From NCBI GenBank assembly GCA_900768755.1, contig CAAGDV010000030.1, positions 48,965-112,964 on the forward strand: a stretch of 64,000 nucleotides of DNA, in the 5' to 3' direction. Positions 42,015-49,018 of the stretch are shown here, piece by piece. Within the stretch, counting starts at the first letter, position 1. Each line of letters opens with the position of its first letter. This stretch comes from Lachnospiraceae bacterium. Its GTDB lineage: Bacteria > Bacillota > Clostridia > Lachnospirales > Lachnospiraceae. The notes beneath the pieces are model-generated. The model was given only the letters and a program-made list of their open reading frames with translations, made no database searches and was not told where the DNA came from. The position numbers and the translations under genes were made by a program.

Positions 42015-42800
42015 CTACCACAATGGATCATTTTTATGAAACCATGACGACTCTCGGTCTTCATCCGCAAGATAATCAAGGAAATCCTGTGTAGGCGTAA
42101 CCTTTAAACCGGTCTCCGTTGCCTGTACCTGCATCATGTATTTTTCAGTCCATACGTCATTATAAGTATCATAAAACTTTACCAACACAGCGTGGTTTTC
42201 CTCATCTATCATGTAACTTTCTGCATTCAAATATGTATAGAAACTCTTTAAATCATCAAATGAATGTAATCCCAAGGTATCTCTCCATGCAACAGTCAGC
42301 TCCTTCTCCCCCAATTCAAAACACATATATTGATTATTGCTTTTGTGATATATGAAAGGAAACGCAAACTCATATGAGTTTTGTCCAAAAACCGCATCAT
42401 TGGCAACTATTGTAGTAATAATTTCAATTAATCTTGCACTATTTTTCTCTTTATCAATTGTCATGGCAAAAAAATGTCCATCTTTGCAAAACACCATTAT
42501 TTCACCATATCTCTTACCAACATTTTCCCCTTTATCAATTGTAAAAGCAAAATACTCTGAATGGAGTGCTTTATCGAGCGTGTCAAATTCACCTCCAAGC
42601 TCAAACCCTTTGTAGCCATATGCATGCTCCCAATCCAAAGGTTTGGAAGCCGCTATCTTCTCTATTGTGAGCGTGGTTAATGAATCGCTTGATTTTAAAG
42701 TAACATCATAGTTTTTTGATTTTAACAATATGAAGGAAACAATTCCTCCTACCAACAAAAATGCAATAATTGAAAGCGTAATGACAAATCTTTTTTTCAT
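42015..42800 (-). CDS. Membrane-anchored hypothetical protein of the peptidase-ABC cluster
   Basis: 261 residues from ATG 42800 (GTG 42806 possible). One N-terminal helix (FVITLSIIAFLLVGGIVSFI) and a large extracytoplasmic domain with no recognised fold; it is rich in Asp, Glu, Lys and aromatic residues and has two Cys. Its ribosome-binding site is a run of nine G (nine C on the plus strand, 42810-42818) directly after the peptidase stop, 9 bases before the ATG. It lies between the peptidase and the ATPase, so it is probably a partner or substrate-binding element. Function unknown. Confidence 0.8.
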   Translation of the reverse strand: MKKRFVITLSIIAFLLVGGIVSFILLKSKNYDVTLKSSDSLTTLTIEKIAASKPLDWEHAYGYKGFELGGEFDTLDKALHSEYFAFTIDKGENVGKRYGEIMVFCKDGHFFAMTIDKEKNSARLIEIITTIVANDAVFGQNSYEFAFPFIYHKSNNQYMCFELGEKELTVAWRDTLGLHSFDDLKSFYTYLNAESYMIDEENHAVLVKFYDTYNDVWTEKYMMQVQATETGLKVTPTQDFLDYLADEDRESSWFHKNDPLW

Positions 42801-42809
42801 AAACACTTG

Positions 42810-42818
42810 CCCCCCCCC
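42810..42818 (-). promoter_or_regulatory. G9 homopolymer acting as ribosome-binding site
   Basis: Nine consecutive G on the minus strand fill the space between the peptidase TAA and the next gene; they are the only Shine-Dalgarno-like sequence there. Length changes by slippage would alter its spacing or strength. Confidence 0.55.
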
Positions 42819-43700
42819 TTATTTTTTCTCAATATATGTCGTGCAAAAAATATTGTCGAGAATGACATCAGCATTAGATGCATTAACAATTTTATCCTTA
42901 GGATAATACGAATACTGTCTGTTTGCATTATTCGCCCAAGTATCGTTAACAACTACAAAATAGTTATACGAATTTTGAGTTATTACTCTTCCCCCTGCAG
43001 TAATATTGTATTTGGCGATAAAATTATCATATCCACATCCGCACATCATATGCCCAGGAATTGTAAATAATGTCACTGATCCACTATCTACACATTCTGA
43101 AATCTTGTTATAAATCTCTGTTTGATTTTTATAATCTTTCTTGCACGAACAGTTTGTCAATCTATATTGAGGGAATAGATTTGTAAGCAATTTAGATTGA
43201 TACTTACTATGTAAGCCGTAATTAATTGTCGCATTGCTTATATAATGATTATCATAGGCGGTTTTTACAGTCGTACAAAACATATGGTCAGGCGTAGGTT
43301 TTGTATACGGCGATGTTGATGCACCTAATGCTTCAAAAACCGATACCGTAGCAGCTGCCCAGCAGATTCCATTTTTTGCATTTACTTGATAACCTAATAC
43401 ACCGGAATCATTTAATTTTTTTAAAAGTACATCCTGATTATAATTATTAGAATTAGTTATTCTTCCATGTCCGGTTGAAATATCTATTTGCGTTGTAATA
43501 CCATTATCTCTGCATTTTTCTGTCACATACGCCTTTGCCTGAGAATAGGTAAAAACATAATCGGTATAATTTGATTGTGCACCTGTTGCACCTTCCTCAC
43601 GCTTATCAACCATAATAAACATTATTCCGCCAAGTATTGCAAAAACTATACTTGCTAAAATACATCTAAATTCTTTTTTATCAAATATTTTTTTCTCCAC
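42819..43700 (-). CDS. Membrane-anchored papain-like cysteine peptidase (putative)
   Basis: 293 residues, N-terminal anchor (ILASIVFAILGGIMFIMVDK), then an extracytoplasmic domain that reads like a papain-fold (C1/C39/C70-type) peptidase: GICWAAATVSVFEALGA with the presumed nucleophile Cys, GHMMCGCGYDNF with the presumed His, and VVVNDTWANN with an Asp/Asn-x-Trp. Several further Cys occur (TNCSCKKD, CGCG). There is no recognisable double-glycine exporter partner. It heads the cluster with the companion protein and the ABC pair. The site GTGGAG precedes the ATG. The fold call is from motif order only; the substrate and family are unknown. Confidence 0.7.
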   Translation of the reverse strand: MEKKIFDKKEFRCILASIVFAILGGIMFIMVDKREEGATGAQSNYTDYVFTYSQAKAYVTEKCRDNGITTQIDISTGHGRITNSNNYNQDVLLKKLNDSGVLGYQVNAKNGICWAAATVSVFEALGASTSPYTKPTPDHMFCTTVKTAYDNHYISNATINYGLHSKYQSKLLTNLFPQYRLTNCSCKKDYKNQTEIYNKISECVDSGSVTLFTIPGHMMCGCGYDNFIAKYNITAGGRVITQNSYNYFVVVNDTWANNANRQYSYYPKDKIVNASNADVILDNIFCTTYIEKK

Positions 43701-43909
43701 TTTTCTTTCCCGCTAATCAATATTAGCATGATTAGTTTATCCTTTCCTTTGTTTTTTCTAATAGGAGAGATACTACTACACTGATTGAATCATTACGCAC
43801 ATGCTAATAAGGAATACTATTATTTGATGCTTCGAAAGACATCATAGTTTCCCCTTATAGCAAAAATTTCCTCGCTCCGCATTTTTTTACACAACATTCT
43901 GGTATATTA

Positions 43910-44311
43910 CTATCGCCTCCTCTTTTGAATGGTATTAATTCCAATCTTAAGCGCCCAGAACTGAATATATCTATCCCATAGCTTATAAAAAGTTCCGATA
44001 TTCTCATTGTGTACAAACTGCAAAGTGGTATCATACTTATTCCGGTGCATAAACACAAGCAGATATGCCGCCGCACCGGAAAGCGCGTAATATGGTAATG
44101 AATACACTATCAGTCGGGCGATTGAATAATATACAGCTGACATCGCCAACAGCAACCACATTGAACAGGTAGACTCTCTGCGACATCTCTGATTCGGAAT
44201 ATATCCTTCGCGGTGGAACTTAATTGAATATGAAACCGTTATTACAATCATTACAGCAAAAACAGCAAGCGGAAATATACTCTTATAAACCCGAAATACA
44301 ATGTATTTCAT
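43910..44311 (-). pseudogene. Decayed second copy of the ABC permease
   Basis: The product from ATG 44311 begins MKYIVFRVYKSIFPLAVFAV and ends with NENIGTFYKLWDRYIQFWAL, both close to the intact permease at 40195-41154. About 190 residues covering the extracytoplasmic loop and first internal helices are missing in frame (junction near PNQRCRRESTCSMW), and the last helix is replaced by a short basic tail. A two- or three-helix fragment like this is unlikely to transport. Confidence 0.8.
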
Positions 44312-44661
44312 CTCTGCATTTCCTCCTTGTAAAGTGTTTTGAGCGTCCTTTTCTTCTGCAATACTCCGACTATGTTGTAACTGCACAGTTTCCGTACAAT
44401 ATCGCTTATTGATTCTCCGTCAAGGCGAATAAGAATTCCATGTTCCAATACCGTTTCAATCTGCTTTTTGATAAGTTTGAACGCCCGTTCATCATTGTAT
44501 TTATCCCTCAGGTAATACTGCAGATTCTCACGACCGGACATTTGCGGCCAGAAATGAGGTGTCTCCAGAATCCCCGCATAGTCAAAAGTGTCTCTATCCT
44601 CATTTTCGTAATCTATCATGCCGGACAAAATATCTGTAGCAGACACACTTGATAATATCAT
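44308..44661 (-). pseudogene. Decayed second copy of the ABC ATPase
   Basis: Contains the segment matching residues ~54-105 of the intact ATPase (MIDYENEDRDTFDYAGILET, then WPQMSGRENLQYYLRDKYND) joined directly to its C-terminal segment (ESISDIVRKLCSYNIV, then LYKEEMQR). Walker A, signature, Walker B and switch are all gone. It overlaps the permease remnant by 4 bases just as in the intact pair, so a duplicated ATPase-permease module has decayed. Confidence 0.8.
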
Positions 44662-44697
44662 ATTCAGAAAAGGTTTTCCATTGTTTTTCGGTGTTTA

Positions 44698-44737
44698 TTT
44701 TCGTTACTTTTTGGTAGTTTTCGTTACTTTTTGGTAG
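44698..44737 (+). repeat. 20-bp perfect tandem repeat, two copies
   Basis: The 20-base unit (TTTTCGTTAC... then TTTTTGGTAG) occurs twice head to tail (44698-44717, 44718-44737), beside the truncated ATPase remnant, where the deletion junction may lie. The rest of 44662-44822 shows nothing else. Confidence 0.8.
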
Positions 44738-44822
44738 TTTAATTATCTGCATCCCCTTAATTGTTATGTCTCATGTAAAACAATGGAAAGCAGTAGAATC
44801 TTCATACAAAAATAATAAAATA

Positions 44823-44910
44823 AGCCGTCATACAGAACTATGCGCAGGCACAATTTCTGTATAACGGCTCATTACAAAAAAATAACCCGGAAGGCATTCC
44901 GCCTCCCGGG
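44823..44910 (-). terminator. Tandem terminators after groEL
   Basis: First hairpin CCCGGGAGGC/GCCTTCCGGG (44886-44910) followed on the minus strand by TTATTTTTTT; second, AGCCGTTATACAGAA paired with TTCTGTATGACGGCT (44823-44869), followed by TTATTTTATT. Confidence 0.85.
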
Positions 44911-44918
44911 AAAGTATT

Positions 44919-46544
44919 TTAGTAGCCCATTCCGCCCATTCCGCCGGCAGGCATCTGTGCAGGAGTTTCCTCCTTGATGTTTGCCACAACAGACTCTGTT
45001 GTAAGAAGGGTTGAAGCAACGCTTGTTGCGTTCTGGAGTGCACTTCTTGTAACCTTTGCAGGGTCAAGGATTCCCGCTTTAACCATGTCAACATACTCTT
45101 CTTTGAGAGCGTCAAAGCCGATGCCGACTTCAGACTCTTTTACCTTGTTGATGATTACGGCGCCCTCAAGTCCGGCATTGTTGGCAATGTGATAAAGAGG
45201 TGCCTCGAGAGCTTTGAGAATAAGGTTGGCACCTGTCTTCTCATCGCCTGAAAGGGTCTCGGCAAGAGCGGCAACCTTCTTTGATGCGTGGATGTATGCA
45301 GAACCGCCGCCTGCGATAATTCCTTCCTCAACAGCTGCTTTGGTTGCTGCAAGGGCATCCTCAAGACGAAGTTTGTTCTCTTTCATCTCTGTCTCGGTTG
45401 CAGCGCCGACACGGATAACTGCTACGCCGCCTGAGAGTTTTGCAAGTCTCTCCTGCAGTTTTTCTTTATCGAACTCTGATGTTGTCTCCTCAATCTGAGC
45501 CTTAATCTGGGCAATTCTTGATTTAATATCGTCCTTTGAGCCTTCGCCGTCAACGATAACGGTGTTCTCCTTCTGGACTTTAACTGATTTGGCGCGTCCG
45601 AGCATGTCAAGGGTTGTGTCCTTAAGCTCATATCCAAGCTCCTCGGAAATGACCTGACCGCCTGTAAGAACTGCGATATCCTTAAGCATCTCTTTACGTC
45701 TGTCGCCGTATCCGGGTGCCTTAACCGCAACAACGTTGAAAGTTCCGCGGAGTTTGTTGACGATGAGAGTTGTGAGTGCCTCGCCCTCAACATCTTCAGC
45801 GATGATGAGAAGCTTTGCGCCTGACTGGACAACCTGCTCAAGAAGAGGAAGGATCTCCTGGATATTAGAGATTTTCTTGTCTGTAATGAGGATGTAAGGG
45901 TTGTCAAGAACTGCCTCCATCTTATCCATATCAGTTGCCATATATGCAGATACATATCCACGGTCAAACTGCATTCCTTCAACAACATCAAGCTCAGTCT
46001 TCATTGTCTTTGACTCTTCGATTGTGATTACACCGTCGTTGGTTACTTTTTCCATTGCATCGGCAACCAGCTGTCCAACCTCTTCGTCGCCAGCTGAAAT
46101 TGAAGCAACCTTTGCAATCTGGTCTTTGCCTGTAACCTTTGAGCTCATTGAAGCGATTGCCTCAACTGCACAGTCGGTAGCTTTCTTCATACCTCTTCTG
46201 AGGATAATAGGATTAGCGCCGGCTGCGAGGTTTTTGTTGCCTTCCTCAATCATTGCCTGTGCAAGAACGGTTGCGGTTGTTGTACCGTCTCCGGCAACAT
46301 CGTTGGTCTTGGTGGCAACTTCCTTAACAAGCTGTGCTCCCATGTTTTCAAAAGCGTCCTCAAGTTCAATCTCTTTTGCGATTGTAACGCCGTCGTTGGT
46401 GATAAGCGGTGCACCGTATGACTTATCAAGAACTACATTTCTTCCCTTAGGTCCAAGGGTAACGCGTACTGTATTGGCAAGCTTATTAACGCCTGCTCCG
46501 AGAGCCTCTCTGGCCTCTGCTCCGTATTTAATCTCTTTTGCCAT
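44919..46544 (-). CDS. groEL: Chaperonin GroEL (Hsp60)
   Basis: 541-residue chaperonin subunit forming the double-ring folding chamber. Begins MAKEIKYGAEAREALGAGVN; the ATP-site motif VAGDGTTTATVLAQAM, the GAATETEMKENKLRLEDALAAT signature and the C-terminal GGMGGMGY tail are present. GGAGG precedes the ATG. It follows groES by 20 bases and ends in tandem terminators. Controlled by the CIRCE operator upstream of groES. It also helps HrcA stay folded, closing the heat-shock loop. Confidence 0.98.
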   Translation of the reverse strand: MAKEIKYGAEAREALGAGVNKLANTVRVTLGPKGRNVVLDKSYGAPLITNDGVTIAKEIELEDAFENMGAQLVKEVATKTNDVAGDGTTTATVLAQAMIEEGNKNLAAGANPIILRRGMKKATDCAVEAIASMSSKVTGKDQIAKVASISAGDEEVGQLVADAMEKVTNDGVITIEESKTMKTELDVVEGMQFDRGYVSAYMATDMDKMEAVLDNPYILITDKKISNIQEILPLLEQVVQSGAKLLIIAEDVEGEALTTLIVNKLRGTFNVVAVKAPGYGDRRKEMLKDIAVLTGGQVISEELGYELKDTTLDMLGRAKSVKVQKENTVIVDGEGSKDDIKSRIAQIKAQIEETTSEFDKEKLQERLAKLSGGVAVIRVGAATETEMKENKLRLEDALAATKAAVEEGIIAGGGSAYIHASKKVAALAETLSGDEKTGANLILKALEAPLYHIANNAGLEGAVIINKVKESEVGIGFDALKEEYVDMVKAGILDPAKVTRSALQNATSVASTLLTTESVVANIKEETPAQMPAGGMGGMGY

Positions 46545-46564
46545 AATTCAATTACCTCCAAAAT

Positions 46565-46849
46565 TTATTCAACTACTGCGAGAATGTCGCTCTGCTTAAC
46601 AATGATGTACTCAGAATCCTCAATCTTAACCTCGGTTCCGGCATATTTAGAGAAAATAACTTTGTCTCCGACCTTAACCTGCATGCACACTTCTTTTCCA
46701 TCTATTACTCCTCCGGGGCCCACTGCGATTACTTCTGCCTGCTGTGGTTTTTCCTTGGCCTGACCCGGAAGAACAATTCCCGATTTGGTTGTCTCTTCTG
46801 CAACAAGTTGCTTTAATACTACTCTGTCTCCTAAAGGTACTAACTTCAT
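46565..46849 (-). CDS. groES: Co-chaperonin GroES
   Basis: 94-residue lid of the GroEL chamber: MKLVPLGDRVVLKQLVAEET at the N-terminus, mobile-loop sequence TTKSGIVLPG, and EVKIEDSEYIIVKQSDILAV at the end. AAGGAGG lies just before the ATG. First gene of the groES-groEL operon. Confidence 0.98.
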   Translation of the reverse strand: MKLVPLGDRVVLKQLVAEETTKSGIVLPGQAKEKPQQAEVIAVGPGGVIDGKEVCMQVKVGDKVIFSKYAGTEVKIEDSEYIIVKQSDILAVVE

Positions 46850-46876
46850 AATTAAATCCTCCTTAACAATTCCTTG

Positions 46877-46903
46877 TTAGCACTCATTACTTTTGAGTGC
46901 TAA
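46877..46903. promoter_or_regulatory. CIRCE operator of groESL
   Basis: TTAGCACTC-N9-GAGTGCTAA, exact consensus, starting 28 bases upstream of the groES ATG and just downstream of the promoter. Confidence 0.97.
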
Positions 46904-46915
46904 TTACTGTACCTT

Positions 46916-46944
46916 ATATTATCCACTTTGCACCGTATATGCAA
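46916..46944 (-). promoter_or_regulatory. SigmaA promoter of groESL
   Basis: Minus strand: TTGCAT (46944-46939), 17 bases, TAATAT (46921-46916). The CIRCE begins 12 bases downstream. Confidence 0.7.
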
Positions 46945-46971
46945 ACTGAAATATCCGCCTTTTTTGACCGT

Positions 46972-47883
46972 TTATTCGTATTTTTCTTTGATTTGCTCAC
47001 TTTTTCTCTGTTTTTCTTGTTTTTTGCCTATTTCATTTATTTTGCCGTAGAAAAAAAGGTACTGCTGCGCGTAGCCTCCGTACTCCCCAAAATGGCTCTG
47101 TGCGAAGTTCTGAATGGTTGCCACGTCCGTATCCGCGTTAAAATATATGCTTTCCATTATGCGCTTTATCCATACATCCACGGGAAAAGCGTTCCGGTGT
47201 CCCAGCGAAAAAAGCGCAACGCAGTTGGCAACCTTGTCGCCGACGCCTTTTATCTGTTTAAGAAGCTCGATGCATTCGTCGTAGGATGCGCCCCGCACCC
47301 TGCTCTCCGCAACCGTTCCGTCAAGATATTTCTCGCAGGCGTCAATTATGTACGGGCTCCTGAAGCCCGCCTTGCAGGCGGCAATGCCCTCAACCCCCGC
47401 CGAAAGCAGCTGCTTTGCATCCGGAAATGCATACATATCATCGCCAATCTTTTCCCCGTAATTCCGCGAAATTGCGGCGATAATCGCTTTAATGCGCGGA
47501 ATCTGCTGATTCTGGGATATTATAAAAGATATCAGCGTCTCAAAATATTCCTGATTGAGGATTCTCGTACCTGACATCGCCTCAATTGACGGGCCAAGGC
47601 GCTTGTCGTTACAAAGCAGTCGCTCCTTTATCATGCCGTAGTCCCTTTTAAGGTCAAAATAATTTTCCCAGATATTATCATATTCCTCTTTTGTGGTATT
47701 ATGAAAAATCAGTCTGTCATCTTTCTGGGAAATTCGCAGATATTTTCTGAAAGCGGATATGGCGTATTCATCCTCCGCAAGCTCCGCATAGTGAAAGCAT
47801 TGTCCGCATTCAAGTGTCTGCCTGAGGGAAAAATCCTTTACGTTCTCCAAAATAAGATTGTTATCGATAGTAATAATGTTCAT
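46972..47883 (-). CDS. ogg: 8-oxoguanine DNA glycosylase/AP lyase (Ogg type)
   Basis: Base-excision repair enzyme removing 8-oxoguanine; 303 residues from ATG 47883 (TTGGAG upstream; an ATG 18 bases earlier is an alternative). The N-terminal domain has FSLRQTLECGQCFHY, and the HhH-GPD core reads LLKQIKGVGDKVANCVALFS with the catalytic Lys, then RNAFPVDVWIKRIM with the catalytic Asp. This is the eukaryote-like Ogg1 form found in many Clostridia. The C-terminus is Lys/Glu-rich. It lies upstream of groESL in the same direction without a clear terminator between. Confidence 0.92.
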   Translation of the reverse strand: MNIITIDNNLILENVKDFSLRQTLECGQCFHYAELAEDEYAISAFRKYLRISQKDDRLIFHNTTKEEYDNIWENYFDLKRDYGMIKERLLCNDKRLGPSIEAMSGTRILNQEYFETLISFIISQNQQIPRIKAIIAAISRNYGEKIGDDMYAFPDAKQLLSAGVEGIAACKAGFRSPYIIDACEKYLDGTVAESRVRGASYDECIELLKQIKGVGDKVANCVALFSLGHRNAFPVDVWIKRIMESIYFNADTDVATIQNFAQSHFGEYGGYAQQYLFFYGKINEIGKKQEKQRKSEQIKEKYE

Positions 47884-47971
47884 TTTTGCTGTTTTCTCCA
47901 ATTTAGTCTTTTCAATTCTATCATTATGTATTAAAATAAGAAATAGGAAATTATGAAAGGAGTTACAATTT

Positions 47972-48217
47972 ATGAAAAAATTTTTTAAATTCGTGCTTAC
48001 GGCTGCCGGTGTCTGCGCGGGTGTAGCAGGCGGTCTCTTCCTCTATAACAAGATTAAAGAGAAGCAGTGCGGCGCCGACGAAGATTTCAATGATGATTTT
48101 GATTATGATGATGATTTTGCAGATGATGAGGATGAATCATCTTATGTAGACATCACGCCGGCAGCAGAGGCTTCTTCGGATGTTTCTGAAGACGGTGATG
48201 CTGCGGACGAAGAATAA
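47972..48217 (+). CDS. Small membrane-anchored acidic protein (81 residues)
   Basis: Begins MKKFFKFVLTAAGVCAGVAG, one membrane helix with Gly/Ala content, then a very acidic tail (~43 residues, mostly Asp and Glu). No recognised family. AAAGGAG precedes the ATG and a strong terminator follows, so it looks like a real monocistronic gene; it is divergent from ogg. Function unknown. The helix may be a signal anchor with the acidic tail inside or outside. Confidence 0.75.
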   Translation: MKKFFKFVLTAAGVCAGVAGGLFLYNKIKEKQCGADEDFNDDFDYDDDFADDEDESSYVDITPAAEASSDVSEDGDAADEE

Positions 48218-48239
48218 TCAGTATCGCACAGGTTACAAT

Positions 48240-48290
48240 TCCCCGGCAGAAGACTTTGCATAGTGAATGTCTTTTGCCGGGGAGTTTTTT
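48240..48290 (+). terminator. Terminator after the small membrane protein
   Basis: CCCCGGCA-g-AAGAC and GTCTT-t-TGCCGGGG arms with a 14-base loop, then AGTTTTTT. It may also serve the convergent DUF6062 gene. Confidence 0.85.
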
Positions 48291-48297
48291 ACTCATC

Positions 48298-49008
48298 TTA
48301 AGGTTTTAACACGCCGTTGGTCTTAATCATCGAGCGAAGCACCGAGTCCTTGGCGTTGTACCAGGGCTCATCATGATATTTGTAATCAAATTTGTTGATG
48401 AACCACATAAGGTCGTCGCGCACACGCTCCATATTCTCAATATACAGCCGCCCGGTGACCTGAATGAAATCCTCAAGCATTGTTCCGTGAAGGTATTTTG
48501 GAGCTTTTTTCACAAGCATGCAGTAATGCTCTGAGCAAAAGCCTTTGCAGTCATTGTACTTCTCGCGGAATTCCCGCTCCGTATCATAGAGATAAAAAAT
48601 CGTATCCACATACCTGTCAAAAAAATTGTCAATCCTATCGCAGATGTAGCAGGAATTGTTAAGCCTGTCGAGGTATCTGACAGCCTTGTTGTCCTCGATA
48701 CCTTTTTTGAGTGCCTTAGCATTGCCCGAAGGGAGCGAATTCTTCACGTTGTCTATGGTCTTATCAAAATGCGTCTTCATCACCCACGCCATTCCGAGCC
48801 GGTTATCCTTATTATATACCATGCGGATATGCTTTTGGCAGAATCCTGCGGCATCGGTACGCGCTCTGGTATCGTCCTCCATATAGCTCGGTCCCATGGT
48901 GTAATCTACTGCGTCGTCCTCAAGCTTCTGAAACATCGCACATATCGGGCACTCACAATCCTCCGAAAAGGCGTCATTTACAGGAATTGAATACAGCTGT
49001 TCTTTCAT
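48298..49008 (-). CDS. DUF6062 family protein, Cys-rich
   Basis: 236 residues from ATG 49008 (AGGAG upstream). Paired cysteines recur: CECPICAMF, GFCQKHIRMV, NSCYICDRID and GFCSEHYCML, the last three of a C..H/C pattern that could bind zinc or a cluster. This repeated CPIC...CxxH layout is that of DUF6062, a Clostridia family of unknown function. Soluble, no signal peptide. It begins just after the LtaS-like stop with an 11-base gap, so the two may be co-transcribed. Confidence 0.8.
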   Translation of the reverse strand: MKEQLYSIPVNDAFSEDCECPICAMFQKLEDDAVDYTMGPSYMEDDTRARTDAAGFCQKHIRMVYNKDNRLGMAWVMKTHFDKTIDNVKNSLPSGNAKALKKGIEDNKAVRYLDRLNNSCYICDRIDNFFDRYVDTIFYLYDTEREFREKYNDCKGFCSEHYCMLVKKAPKYLHGTMLEDFIQVTGRLYIENMERVRDDLMWFINKFDYKYHDEPWYNAKDSVLRSMIKTNGVLKP

Positions 49009-49018
49009 TGGCACGCTC

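Noticed and set aside
47972..48217. Small membrane protein as a type I toxin
   Set aside because: The long acidic tail, normal ribosome-binding site and own terminator without an antisense RNA do not fit a type I toxin.
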